Source: Arcticibacter tournemirensis
GTDB lineage: Bacteria; Bacteroidota; Bacteroidia; Sphingobacteriales; Sphingobacteriaceae
DNA: 64,000 nucleotides
NCBI RefSeq assembly: GCF_006716645.1
Contig: NZ_VFPL01000001.1
Coordinates: 1,674,001 to 1,738,000, forward strand
Direction: 5' to 3'
The notes under the pieces are model-generated. The model did no database searches, was not told where the DNA came from, and saw only the letters and a list, made by a program, of their open reading frames with translations. Below, in pieces: positions 17,638 through 26,626 of the stretch. Numbering within the stretch: position 1 is the first letter of the stretch; the number at the start of each line of letters is the position of its first letter. A program made the translations under genes and the position numbers.

Positions 17638-18003
17638 ATGCACGAGTCGTTTAAAGCCCTACTTCCCTTGATTATTCCTGAAGGAGTATCCGATTATTTC
17701 CAATTGACAGATCACAAAAAAGACACTAGCGGGATTCATATTTACCTGGAAGAGATCAACTCCACTCCGGTGGAATACAAGACCAGTAAGTTGCTCTCAA
17801 AGGGCTTCTTTGATGAAGTCATTCTGCAGGACTTTCCTATACGGGGACAAGAAGTGTATTTGCATGTTAAGCGACGCAGATGGTGGAATCTGGATACAGG
17901 AAAGGTCGTTCACCGGGATTGGCGTGTTGTGGCAACAGGAACGCGGATCACCAGTGATTTCGCGGCTTTTTTAAAAGCAATCAGCCGATACCCAGCCGCA
18001 TAG
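17638..18003 (+). CDS. ISAon1-family transposase N-terminal region protein
   Basis: 121 residues, first reading frame of the element. It has the hallmark HRDWRVVATGTRITSDFAAFLKAI near its C-terminus and RGQEVYLHVKRRRWW in the middle, matching the N-terminal region proteins of the ISAon1 group (zinc-finger-less DNA-binding half of the ISL3 transposase). It starts at ATG 17638 and ends at TAG 18003, overlapping the open part of the second frame by about 29 bases. Confidence 0.88.
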   Translation: MHESFKALLPLIIPEGVSDYFQLTDHKKDTSGIHIYLEEINSTPVEYKTSKLLSKGFFDEVILQDFPIRGQEVYLHVKRRRWWNLDTGKVVHRDWRVVATGTRITSDFAAFLKAISRYPAA

Positions 18004-18967
18004 TCTACAGACGATTGCCTCCTTTTACGGGATCAAAGGGAAGAAGCTGCAGCGCTATTATCGCGATCAACTCAGTGAATACAAGAATTGGGAGCACTGT
18101 ACCGATGCCCGTAAAGGCCTGATCTTCCCACAGAACATCGGTCCTTATCTCTCTATAGATGAGACCAGTCTTTCCCAGGGTGAGCTCTATACGGTGGTCA
18201 CCAATAAAGAAGCCAGAGGCAAAAAGGGCACTCTGGTTGCCATTATGGAAGGTACCCGTTCAGAGAACATCATTCCACTGCTTCAAAAGATCCCCCAAAG
18301 ACTGCGAAATAAGGTCAGAGAGATCACCCTGGATCTGGCGGGCAACATGAGTCTGATCGCTAAAAAGTGCTTCCCTTTGGCCTCTCAGGTCATTGATCGC
18401 TTTCATGTGCAGCAGTTAGCCACAGAAGCGCTGCAGGAAATACGGATCAAATACCGCTGGGAAGCCATTGATGCAGAGAATCAGGCTCTGGAAGAAGCCA
18501 AAGCAAGTAAAACAAACTATTCACCTGAAGTATTATCCAATGGAGATACCTTAAAGCAGTTACTGGCCAGAAGCCGCTATCTGCTCTACAAGGACCAGCA
18601 AAACTGGAGTGCAGAACAGGCAGAGCGGGCTTCCCTGCTCTTTGAGCGATATCCTTCCCTGGAGAAAGCCTATCAGCTAACCCGGGGCTTATCCTGGATA
18701 TTCAGCAATACCAAAGATAAGCTCTACGCCTTTGCAAGACTGGCCCGATGGAATGAGAAGGTGGAGCAATCCGGCTTTAAATCTTTTAATACCATTGCCA
18801 GAACCATCACGCTCCACCACAACAATATCCTGAACTACTTTGATAACCGAAGTACAAACGCTTCGGCCGAATCGTTCAACGCCAAAATTAAAGCTTTCAG
18901 AGCCCAATACAGAGGCGTAGGAAATGTAAACTTTTTCCTCTTCAGACTCATGAAATTATTTGCTTAG
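17975..18967 (+). CDS. ISL3-family DDE transposase (ISAon1-like), start codon uncertain
   Basis: The frame is open from 17975, just after an in-frame TAA at 17972, to the TAG at 18967. The conserved start of the protein reads SFYGIKGKKLQRYYRDQLSE, well upstream of the first conventional start codon (GTG 18194). Catalytic residues fit ISL3: Asp in LSIDETSLSQGELY, Asp in VIDRFHVQ, and Glu in NASAESFNAKIKAF. No ATG exists in the open part before 18194, so translation must use a rare start (ATT 18014, CTG) or a +1 shift from the first frame. The coordinates give the open frame, not a proven start. Confidence 0.82.
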   Translation, partial: KQSADTQPHSLQTIASFYGIKGKKLQRYYRDQLSEYKNWEHCTDARKGLIFPQNIGPYLSIDETSLSQGELYTVVTNKEARGKKGTLVAIMEGTRSENIIPLLQKIPQRLRNKVREITLDLAGNMSLIAKKCFPLASQVIDRFHVQQLATEALQEIRIKYRWEAIDAENQALEEAKASKTNYSPEVLSNGDTLKQLLARSRYLLYKDQQNWSAEQAERASLLFERYPSLEKAYQLTRGLSWIFSNTKDKLYAFARLARWNEKVEQSGFKSFNTIARTITLHHNNILNYFDNRSTNASAESFNAKIKAFRAQYRGVGNVNFFLFRLMKLFA

Positions 18968-18990
18968 TCCACAGGTTTTGGAACAGATCC

Positions 18991-18998
18991 CTATCTTC
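18991..18998. repeat. Target-site duplication CTATCTTC (right copy)
   Basis: Right copy of the 8-bp repeat at 17564-17571. Read on the minus strand with the next two bases (18999-19000) it restores ATGAAGATAG, the original start of pntA. The promoter and leader of pntA should lie between here and about 19120. Confidence 0.92.
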
Positions 18999-19121
18999 AT
19001 TGATTAGTTATTTAAGAATTACCGGCTTAAACCGGCAATCGTAAGACAATGTTAAGCAACAAAGTTTACTATAGCAAGGCAGAGGGGGACTGATTTTGAA
19101 GAAATGACGCAGATCATTATT

Positions 19122-19155
19122 GTTAAACAAAAAAGTCCCGGCGAAAGCCGGGACT
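19122..19155 (-). terminator. Intrinsic terminator of the 19182 cold-shock gene
   Basis: Perfect 9-bp stem AGTCCCGGC (19134-19142) and GCCGGGACT (19147-19155) with a GAAA/TTTC loop, followed on the minus strand by TTTTTTGTTTAAC. Confidence 0.88.
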
Positions 19156-19181
19156 GGTACGATTAATGATTTATGTATTAA

Positions 19182-19376
19182 TTAAATAACTTCTACATTT
19201 ACCGCGTTCAGGCCTTTTTTACCCTTCTCAACTTCGTACTTCACATGATCGTTTTCACGGATCTCATCAATCAGGCCTGTAGAATGAACAAAGATATCAG
19301 GCTCACCATTAGATGGTACGATGAATCCAAAACCTTTAGTTGCATTGAAAAATTTTACTGTTCCTTCTTTTTGCAT
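19182..19376 (-). CDS. Cold-shock protein, CspA family
   Basis: 64 residues from the ATG at 19376, beginning MQKEGTVKFFNATKGFGFIV with RNP1 KGFGFI and RNP2 DIFVHSTGL, ending KGLNAVNVEVI. The frame stays open upstream to 19499, but that part does not resemble a csp and would hide the natural N-terminus. A small RNA chaperone, closely similar to the product of 9291-9482 and to the C-terminus of 8644-9099. A strong terminator follows. It lies just upstream of the displaced pntA promoter region, on the same strand. Confidence 0.93.
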   Translation of the reverse strand: MQKEGTVKFFNATKGFGFIVPSNGEPDIFVHSTGLIDEIRENDHVKYEVEKGKKGLNAVNVEVI

Positions 19377-19711
19377 TACTTTAAATATTAATAAAGCCTG
19401 CAAGGTATGGATTATAATCCAAATTCTTCTGATTTTCAAATAATTATTTTCCGGAGATGCTTTTTTGCCCGTCGGTACAAAAACACTGAGCACCGGCATG
19501 ATCCGCCCGTGGTAATTAATTTTATTCGCTGTTTTTATCAGGAACTGTAACAGAATTAGTTTTCTTTTGTTATTATCAAAGCCATTACTTTATTTAATTT
19601 TTTTAACGCTCTTGTGCGGTAATTAAAAAAATGAAGTGCTTTTATTAAAAAAAATGCAAAATATCAACGTTGGAGTTCATATATTAGTATTCCTATTCAA
19701 TTTAATGTGTA

Positions 19712-20320
19712 TTGGGTAAAGCAACAGGCATAAAGAAATTTACAGATGAACAGCTTTTAGCTGGGATTCGTAATTCTGATTACGAAATTTTTACCATACT
19801 TTATTCAGGCTACTTCCAAAGCCTATCCCTTGTGTCGATGAAATACGTAAAGGACGTTTTTATCGCGGAGGGAATCGTACAAGACGTATTTGTCAGGATG
19901 TGGGAGGATCCAACCCTTATCGAAACTGTTAAATCGATCCGGCCTTATCTATATCGTTCGGTAATAAACCATTCGATCAACTATATCAACCGGCAAAAAA
20001 GTATTGAACAGCACCACCTGAGGATAGCCGATCAAATGGAAGATGTAAACATCGAAACCCTTCATGAAGAGCAGGAACTCAAAAAGATTATTTATGCTGA
20101 GATTGATCGTCTGCCCGGGCAATGCAAAAGAATTTTTAAAATGAGCCGGTTCGAAGGCCTAAAATACAGAGAGATCGCTGCCGAACTGAATATTTCAGAG
20201 AGAACCGTTGAAAATCACATTGCCAACGCACTGAAAATATTAAGATCCCGCTTATTAGTAAACACCACCGGCAGAGGTGGACTGTATCAAATGAAAATCC
20301 TTATGTTTTTGGCTTTTTAA
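19712..20320 (+). CDS. ECF sigma factor (FecI-type) of the Bacteroidota sigma-70 expansion
   Basis: 202 residues. Region 2 is visible as YSGYFQSLSLVSMKYVKD...AEGIVQDVFVRMWED and region 4 as LPGQCKRIFKMSRFEGLKYREIAAELNISERTVENHIANALKILR, a helix-turn-helix. The frame begins with TTG at 19712; an in-frame TAA lies nine bases earlier and no ATG is available before residue 44, so TTG is the likely start. It directs RNA polymerase to the following locus when its anti-sigma partner FecR (192 bases downstream) receives a signal from the SusC receptor. Confidence 0.9.
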   Translation: MGKATGIKKFTDEQLLAGIRNSDYEIFTILYSGYFQSLSLVSMKYVKDVFIAEGIVQDVFVRMWEDPTLIETVKSIRPYLYRSVINHSINYINRQKSIEQHHLRIADQMEDVNIETLHEEQELKKIIYAEIDRLPGQCKRIFKMSRFEGLKYREIAAELNISERTVENHIANALKILRSRLLVNTTGRGGLYQMKILMFLAF

Positions 20321-20512
20321 GTGCTTTTCTTGTTTTTTTATTATAAATCAGAGTAAATAACCTTTGTTGTTGTTTGTTTTAATTCTGTTTATATAACATT
20401 TACGGTATTTAATTTGGCTATTCGTGAAATCTTTAAAATAAACCAACTTTTTCGTGATCTTTTCTAGGGGTATAGGTAGTGGTTATTTGTCTTTGTTAAG
20501 TATTTGTAAATA

Positions 20513-21484
20513 ATGATGAGTGAAAATAAGGATTTTTTAATAAAGATTGTTCAGTTTTTAAATGATCCCACAAACGAAAGTCTGGCCGCTGAAGTAAATG
20601 ACTGGAGAAACGCTTCACAGGGAAACGAAGAGTTTTTTCAGCAGATAACTCAGCTATGGAATATGTCGTCAGGTTTGCAGGATCTGGATTCCCTGAATAC
20701 CGACGAGGCAGTAGAACGTTTATCGATCAGATTGGGATATCCGCCGGTCGAAAAGCAACATGGTTTTATCTGGTTCAGAAATATAGCTGCCGCTGTATTA
20801 CTTGCAGTTCTAGGCTATTGGGCGTATCATTCTGTGACGGAGGTTAGCTATCTTACGAAAACTACAGGTGCCATAATCGATTCTGTTTTATTACAGGACG
20901 GGACCCGCATATACCTCGCAGAGAATAGCAGTGTCAGGTATCCGGAAGAAATAAAAGGAAAAACAAGGAAGGTATATCTTCTCAAAGGAGAAGCCTTTTT
21001 TAAAGTGTCAAAAGATTCAATACGCCCGTTTGTTGTTGCAATCGATTCTTCGAAAGTAACAGTGTTGGGCACATCATTTAATATAAGTTACGCTCATGAG
21101 CAGATCGGCCTGTCCGTAAGGACGGGTAAGGTTAAATTCGAGGCACCTAACGGAAAAGAAACCTCTATACTAACGGCGGGCGACGGTCTGATCTATCACA
21201 GGCAAAGGGGCGTAACAGATCATTTTTTTGATGGCAGCGGGTCTGATTACGCCTGGCTGACGCATGAATTGAGCTTCGTTGATGCCTCTTTATCCCAAGT
21301 TTTTAAAAGCCTTGAAAAATATTACAAAGTAAAATTCAATGTCGAAGATTCATTGTCATCTTACAATAAATTCAACGCGACTTTTAAAGACAATGAGCTG
21401 GATGCAATACTTTTAATTCTTGAAGAAACCTATCCGCTTCAGATAACCCGTCAGGGCAGCCTTATCACTATCCGGAAAAAATAA
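20513..21484 (+). CDS. FecR-family anti-sigma factor
   Basis: 323 residues. A cytoplasmic N-terminal part of about 85 residues precedes a single membrane helix (IAAAVLLAVLGYWAYHSV, about 85-103). The periplasmic FecR domain shows TKTTGAIIDSVLLQDGTRIYL, GEAFFKVSKDSIRPFVVAIDS and TVLGTSFNI. The C-terminal DUF4974-type domain ends FKDNELDAILLILEETYPLQITRQGSLITI. It holds the ECF sigma factor and releases it when contacted by the STN domain of the SusC protein encoded next. Confidence 0.94.
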   Translation: MMSENKDFLIKIVQFLNDPTNESLAAEVNDWRNASQGNEEFFQQITQLWNMSSGLQDLDSLNTDEAVERLSIRLGYPPVEKQHGFIWFRNIAAAVLLAVLGYWAYHSVTEVSYLTKTTGAIIDSVLLQDGTRIYLAENSSVRYPEEIKGKTRKVYLLKGEAFFKVSKDSIRPFVVAIDSSKVTVLGTSFNISYAHEQIGLSVRTGKVKFEAPNGKETSILTAGDGLIYHRQRGVTDHFFDGSGSDYAWLTHELSFVDASLSQVFKSLEKYYKVKFNVEDSLSSYNKFNATFKDNELDAILLILEETYPLQITRQGSLITIRKK

Positions 21485-21527
21485 GACAAAACATATAATA
21501 CCAAATCAACAACTCAACAGGATTACT

Positions 21528-24500
21528 ATGAACGAAAACCTTTACAAAAAGAAGAAGCGAAGATTGGAGCTTCTGCTGCTCATTGCAGTCATGGTATGTT
21601 CAGTTTTTACAGTCAATGCAGAAATGAACACTCAACATGGCGGCCTGGCATCGCAGAGGCTGGGAGATTTTATTAAAAGTCTGGAAAAGCAGTACCAGGT
21701 AAGTTTTGTATACGATGCCTCTCAGATTAACAAAGAAAGCATCATAGAAGCCGATAAAAATGCTTCGCCCCTCGAAAGAGCACTAAAACAGCTGCTTTCA
21801 AGCGGTATCACCTATAAGATCATAGATAATAAAGTAATCCTTAAAAAAGCTGAGCCTCACAAACCTCAGCAGGCAAAGGATATAGTTGTCAGAGGCACCG
21901 TAACCATCCAAACCAAAACGGGAGCAGAAACCACTCCCGGTATTTACGTTCTTGAAAAAGGAACAAAGAATGGTACTGCAACCGGAATGAACGGTGAGTA
22001 TTCAATCCGCGTGAAAGATGGGGCAACGCTGGTGTTTTCGATGATTGGCTACAAGAGTCAGGAAGTGCCAGTGAACAACAGGACGACAATTAATGTAACC
22101 TTACAGGAGGATGTGAGTGCGCTGGAAGAGGTGGTTGTGACTGGATATCAGAATATAAACCGTAGGTTATTTACAGGGGCGGCCGTAGGCTTGAAAGGTG
22201 CGGATGTGAAACAGGAAGGTGTTGTTGACATCAGCAGAATGCTTGAAGGGCGTGCTGCCGGGGTATCAGTGCAGAATGTTTCAGGGACATTTGGTACGGC
22301 GCCTAAGATCAGGGTTCGCGGAGCCACTTCGATCAATGGTGATAATAAACCATTGTGGGTTATTGACGGGATTGTACTGGAAGACATTGTCAATATTTCG
22401 AACGACCAGCTCTCATCAGGAGATCCGACGACGCTTATTGGCTCTTCAGTGGCGGGAATCAACTCGGATGATATAGAGACCTTCCAGATTCTCAAAGATG
22501 CGTCGGCCACTGCACAGTATGGAGCCAGGGCAATGAACGGTGTAATCGTAATTACAACTAAAAAAGGGAAGTTAGGAACGCCTGTTGTTTCATATACCGG
22601 CAATTTTTCTACTCAGGCCAAGCCATCCTATAATGATTACAACTTGTTGAATTCCTATGATCAGATGTCGGTATACTCTGAATTACAACGTAAAGGCTGG
22701 CTCAATTTATCGGATGTGTCGCGCAAAGCCAATGGCGGCGTATACACCAAAATGTATGATATGATCAATACCTATGATGAAGCTAGCGGACAGTTTCTTC
22801 TAAAGAATGATCAGGCATCCCGGGAAGCATTTTTAACACGGTATGCACAAAGTAACACCAACTGGTTTGATATTTTATTCCGCCAGTCGTTAATGCAGGA
22901 GCATTCCTTAAGTATATCTTCAGGTACCGACAAATCCCTGCTTTATTTTTCCACGAGCTATCTGAACGATCAGGGAGCGGCCATGGGAAATAGCGTGAAC
23001 CGCTACACGGGCAATTTACGGGCAACCTTCAACCTTTCTAAGAAATTTACTCTCGATGCAATTACTACCGGATCGATAAGACAACAGAAGGCGCCGGGAA
23101 CGGTTACCCGAACAGGTAATCCGGTAGAAGGTACTTATAACCGCGATTTTGACATCAACCCTTTCAGCTATGCTCTGAATACAAGCCGTACTACTACAGC
23201 ATACGATGAGAATGGTAATCTGGAGTATTTCAGAATGAACTTTGCGCCCTTTAATATCCTTCACGAATTAGATAATAATACGCTCGATCTTCATATGCTT
23301 GATCTGAAATTTCAGGGAACTGCAACGTATAGATTTAACGAGCATATAACGAACTCCATTCTTGGAGCTATTCGTTACGTTAAAACGGGAAGGGAACATA
23401 AGGTGACGGAGAATGCAAATATGGCACTCGCCTATCGTGCGATGGATGATGCTACGGTCAGGGAAAACAATCGGTTTTTGTATTCTGATCCCGACGATCC
23501 CAATGCTTTGCCTTATTCTATATTACCTGAAGGCGGATTTTACAATACTACAGACGATTATCTCATAAATTACAATCTGAGGAATACGTTCAGCTGGAAT
23601 TCAAAGTTCAACGATAAACATTCCCTTGATGTGACGGCTATCCAGGAACTGAAATTTGCCGACCGCCAGAATAAATTCAATACAGGTTATGGATATCAGT
23701 TCGATAATGGCGGTATTCCATATATAAGTCCGGCTGCAATTAAACGTGCTGTTGAAGGAGGGCTTGATTATTATGGTATGGAAATGAAATACGATCGTTA
23801 CCTCGCTTTCTCCGGGACAGCGCTCTATTCCTATAATAGGAAGTACATCCTTCAGCTCGTTGGTCGTTATGATGGTTCTAACCAGATGGGAAGTACTTCT
23901 ACCGCAAGGTGGTTTCCTACATGGAATATAAGCGGTACCTGGAATGTGGACGAAGAGCAGTTCATGGAAAAAGTTCCTGCTATAAGCAGCCTTCGATTGC
24001 GCGGTGGGTATGGATTAACTGGAAGTATGGGACCGGCTACAAATTCTGCCCTCGTATTGCAGAACGTGAATACGACAAGGCCCTACCTTAACGAAATTGA
24101 ACCTGCGATTAATATAAAATATCTCGAGAATTCTGAACTTACATGGGAGAAACAGTACGATGCAAGTATGGGACTGGAAGTGGGATTATTTAAAGATCGC
24201 CTGAATTTCGTGCTTGAAGGATATAAGCGAAAAGGCTTTGACCTGATCGGGAGTATCAGAACTTCGGGAGTCGGAGGAGAAGAGGTTAAAAAGGCCAACT
24301 ATGCCGACATGAAATCTCACGGTGTTGACGTAGCCATTACAGGTATATGGTCAAAAAATCCAAAGGGCATTAGTGGTTCTTCTACCTTTACGATGGGCTA
24401 TAACAAGAATGAGATTACCAATCTTAAATATCAGCCTCTTGTAAACGACCTGATAATCCCCGAAGGCGGTCCAATGGAGGGCCACGCCGTGCGCGGGCTT

Positions 24501-25142
24501 TATTCCGTTCAATATAAGGGATTAGACGAAACGGGGGTACCTCAGTTTTTAAATGAAAAAGGTGAGCTCTCAGAGAACGTTTACTTTCAAAGTATGGAGA
24601 CCGCATACTTAAAATACGAGGGATCTGTAGATCCATTGTATACAGGTGGATTGTTCAATACCATAAGTTATAAGAATTTTAATCTATCTGCCCTGGTTAC
24701 TTTCCAGGCGGGAAATAAAATCAGGCTGTATTCAAGCTATTCAGGTGAATATTCGGATATGAGCGCTCTGCCAAAGGAATTTGTTGAACGATGGGTTTTA
24801 CCGGGGGATAATGGGGGGCCAGCTATTATTGATAAATATATCTCTGATGATCTGTCGGATATTGCAGCTTATCCTTATAACGCATATAACCGTTCTGATG
24901 AACGTGTCGCCGACGGTGGATTTGTTAGATTGAAACAATTAACGTTAGGCTACACTCTTCCCCTTGCATGGTCTAAATCTATTGGAACAAGAAGCCTTTC
25001 GCTAACCCTCGCATCAAATAATGTTTGGCTGATCTACTCAGACTCAAAACTGAAAGGGCAGGACCCCGAGTTCTTTAGCTCAGGCGGAGTAGCACTTCCT
25101 GTACCGCGCCAGTATACATTGTCGTTAAAGGTTGGTTTTTAA
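21528..25142 (+). CDS. SusC/RagA-type TonB-dependent receptor with STN signalling domain
   Basis: 1204 residues. A signal peptide (about 14-32) is followed by a secretin/TonB short N-terminal domain (about 35-100, GDFIKSLEKQYQVSFVYD... through ITYKIIDNKVILKK), a carboxypeptidase-like domain (about 123-200), the plug with EEVVVTGYQNINRRLFTGA and GRAAGVSVQNVSG, and a long barrel ending RQYTLSLKVGF. The STN domain is the part that talks to FecR, so this receptor should turn on its own operon when substrate binds. It is the outer-membrane import channel of the SusD partner 13 bases downstream. Confidence 0.95.
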   Translation: MNENLYKKKKRRLELLLLIAVMVCSVFTVNAEMNTQHGGLASQRLGDFIKSLEKQYQVSFVYDASQINKESIIEADKNASPLERALKQLLSSGITYKIIDNKVILKKAEPHKPQQAKDIVVRGTVTIQTKTGAETTPGIYVLEKGTKNGTATGMNGEYSIRVKDGATLVFSMIGYKSQEVPVNNRTTINVTLQEDVSALEEVVVTGYQNINRRLFTGAAVGLKGADVKQEGVVDISRMLEGRAAGVSVQNVSGTFGTAPKIRVRGATSINGDNKPLWVIDGIVLEDIVNISNDQLSSGDPTTLIGSSVAGINSDDIETFQILKDASATAQYGARAMNGVIVITTKKGKLGTPVVSYTGNFSTQAKPSYNDYNLLNSYDQMSVYSELQRKGWLNLSDVSRKANGGVYTKMYDMINTYDEASGQFLLKNDQASREAFLTRYAQSNTNWFDILFRQSLMQEHSLSISSGTDKSLLYFSTSYLNDQGAAMGNSVNRYTGNLRATFNLSKKFTLDAITTGSIRQQKAPGTVTRTGNPVEGTYNRDFDINPFSYALNTSRTTTAYDENGNLEYFRMNFAPFNILHELDNNTLDLHMLDLKFQGTATYRFNEHITNSILGAIRYVKTGREHKVTENANMALAYRAMDDATVRENNRFLYSDPDDPNALPYSILPEGGFYNTTDDYLINYNLRNTFSWNSKFNDKHSLDVTAIQELKFADRQNKFNTGYGYQFDNGGIPYISPAAIKRAVEGGLDYYGMEMKYDRYLAFSGTALYSYNRKYILQLVGRYDGSNQMGSTSTARWFPTWNISGTWNVDEEQFMEKVPAISSLRLRGGYGLTGSMGPATNSALVLQNVNTTRPYLNEIEPAINIKYLENSELTWEKQYDASMGLEVGLFKDRLNFVLEGYKRKGFDLIGSIRTSGVGGEEVKKANYADMKSHGVDVAITGIWSKNPKGISGSSTFTMGYNKNEITNLKYQPLVNDLIIPEGGPMEGHAVRGLYSVQYKGLDETGVPQFLNEKGELSENVYFQSMETAYLKYEGSVDPLYTGGLFNTISYKNFNLSALVTFQAGNKIRLYSSYSGEYSDMSALPKEFVERWVLPGDNGGPAIIDKYISDDLSDIAAYPYNAYNRSDERVADGGFVRLKQLTLGYTLPLAWSKSIGTRSLSLTLASNNVWLIYSDSKLKGQDPEFFSSGGVALPVPRQYTLSLKVGF

Positions 25143-25154
25143 TCGTAAGAAAAG

Positions 25155-26612
25155 ATGAAAAGAATAATATATATAGTGCTGTTTCTATCGCTCGGGTTTA
25201 CCGGGTGCGAAAAATATCTGGATCAGGCTCCCGATCAACGATCAGAGCTGACCTCTCCCGAAAAGGTTTCTCAATTGCTGGTATCAGCTTATCCTCAGAA
25301 TGCCTACATGGTTTTTACCGAGTCTATATCTGATAACAGTGACGATAAAGGAGCCGGTGAAATTGGTGTTGAAAATCACGACCCTTACTTTTTTCAGGAT
25401 CTTCAAACTCAGTCGGATGATACGCCGGATGATTACTGGAGAGCGTGTTATAAAGCTATTGCTGCAACTAACGTTGCCCTCGAAGCAATAGAAAAAGCGC
25501 CCGATCCGCAGCGATATACTGCGCAGCGCGGAGAAGCTCTTTTAGCAAGAGCATATTCACATTTTATGCTGGTTTCGCTTTTTGCTAAAACGTATGATGA
25601 AACAACAGCTTCATCTGATTTGGGCATACCTTATGTGACAGAACCCGAAACTGAGGTGATAAAGCAATATGACCGCTCTACTGTAGCAAATGTGTATAAA
25701 AAAATAGAAGAGGATCTGAAAGCAGGACTGCCCTTACTTCAAAATCAGTACAAATCACCGAAATACCATTTTACTACCGCCGCCGCTCATGCCTTTGCCG
25801 CCCGCTTTTACTTATTTAAAAAGGATTACCAGAAAGTAATAGATCACGCTAACGCAGCATTCCCCGGCACCACTATTCAGAATAATTTAAGGCCGGTAAA
25901 CAGCACTTACAGACAAATGAACGATGCTGAAGCGAGGGCTCAATTAAACAATCAGGCGTCACTATCAGCAAATTTATTACTGGCTGAGCAGTTTTCATTG
26001 TATGGTTATTACAATATCTATGCACGTTACAGGTACGGCCCAAGTAATGATATTCTTTACAGTACTGTTTACGCAGCTAACGCTTCAGGTGCTCCCTGGG
26101 CGTGGTCTTCTATGGTAGTTCAGTATAGTGCGAATGACCCGTTCCTGGCGAAGTACGGTACCCGGATGAAGCTGGCAAGCCTGAACGCTAATTACGGTGA
26201 TCCTTACTGTATCACTCCGTTGCTAACGACAGACGAACTGCTGTTTAACAGGGCCGAAGCCAGTGTTATGACCGGCAATTTTGCAGCAGCTATCACCGAC
26301 CTCAATATGTTTCTCAGCCAGAATATTGAAGGATATATTGCCGGCGGGGATGATTTAACTGAAGAAAAAGTGAAAGAGTTTTATGAAACGGATGATACTA
26401 AAGAAGCATTGATCAAAACCATCCTTGATTTCAAGCGTACCGCTTTTCTTCATGAAGGGATGCGCTGGTTTGATATACTTCGTCATAAGTTGACAGTGGT
26501 GCATCGTACCGTAGACGGACAAGAGATGATCCTTGGTCCCGACGATCCCAGAAGAGTATTTCAGTTACCGGTGGAAGTTCAAAGTGCTGGTTTAGTGTTA
26601 AATCCAAGATAA
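25155..26612 (+). CDS. SusD/RagB-type nutrient-binding lipoprotein
   Basis: 485 residues with a lipoprotein signal ending GFTGC (Cys18) followed by EKYLDQAPDQRS, the classic SusD opening. Helical TPR-like repeats follow, with RAEASVMTG in the second half and LDFKRTAFLHEGMRWFDILRHKL near the end. SusD proteins sit as a lid on the SusC barrel and bind the ligand at the surface. It is shorter than the starch SusD at 37379. Coupled to the receptor upstream by a 12-base gap. Confidence 0.94.
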   Translation: MKRIIYIVLFLSLGFTGCEKYLDQAPDQRSELTSPEKVSQLLVSAYPQNAYMVFTESISDNSDDKGAGEIGVENHDPYFFQDLQTQSDDTPDDYWRACYKAIAATNVALEAIEKAPDPQRYTAQRGEALLARAYSHFMLVSLFAKTYDETTASSDLGIPYVTEPETEVIKQYDRSTVANVYKKIEEDLKAGLPLLQNQYKSPKYHFTTAAAHAFAARFYLFKKDYQKVIDHANAAFPGTTIQNNLRPVNSTYRQMNDAEARAQLNNQASLSANLLLAEQFSLYGYYNIYARYRYGPSNDILYSTVYAANASGAPWAWSSMVVQYSANDPFLAKYGTRMKLASLNANYGDPYCITPLLTTDELLFNRAEASVMTGNFAAAITDLNMFLSQNIEGYIAGGDDLTEEKVKEFYETDDTKEALIKTILDFKRTAFLHEGMRWFDILRHKLTVVHRTVDGQEMILGPDDPRRVFQLPVEVQSAGLVLNPR

Positions 26613-26626
26613 TTAGTCAAGAAAAG

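Larger units (their letters stand above)
17572..18990 (+). mobile_element. ISL3-family insertion sequence, ISAon1-like (1419 bp)
   Basis: Bounded by the 8-bp direct repeat CTATCTTC. The ends are imperfect inverted repeats: left GGAACAGGGACAAAAGTTGT and right (reverse complement) GGATCTGTTCCAAAACCTGT, both continuing GGA. Matching is strongest in CAAAAnnTGTGGA. Inside are two consecutive reading frames, a 121-residue N-terminal protein and the DDE transposase, as in ISAon1-type elements of Bacteroidota. The intact termini and identical target repeats suggest recent insertion. It sits exactly on the pntA start codon. Confidence 0.93.

Noticed and set aside
19377-19499. Longer start for the third cold-shock protein
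   Set aside because: The extra 41 residues do not look like a cold-shock protein, and the normal csp start is at 19376.
22148-22603. 151-codon open frame on the minus strand
   Set aside because: Shadow of the plug domain of the SusC receptor; no motif or start context.
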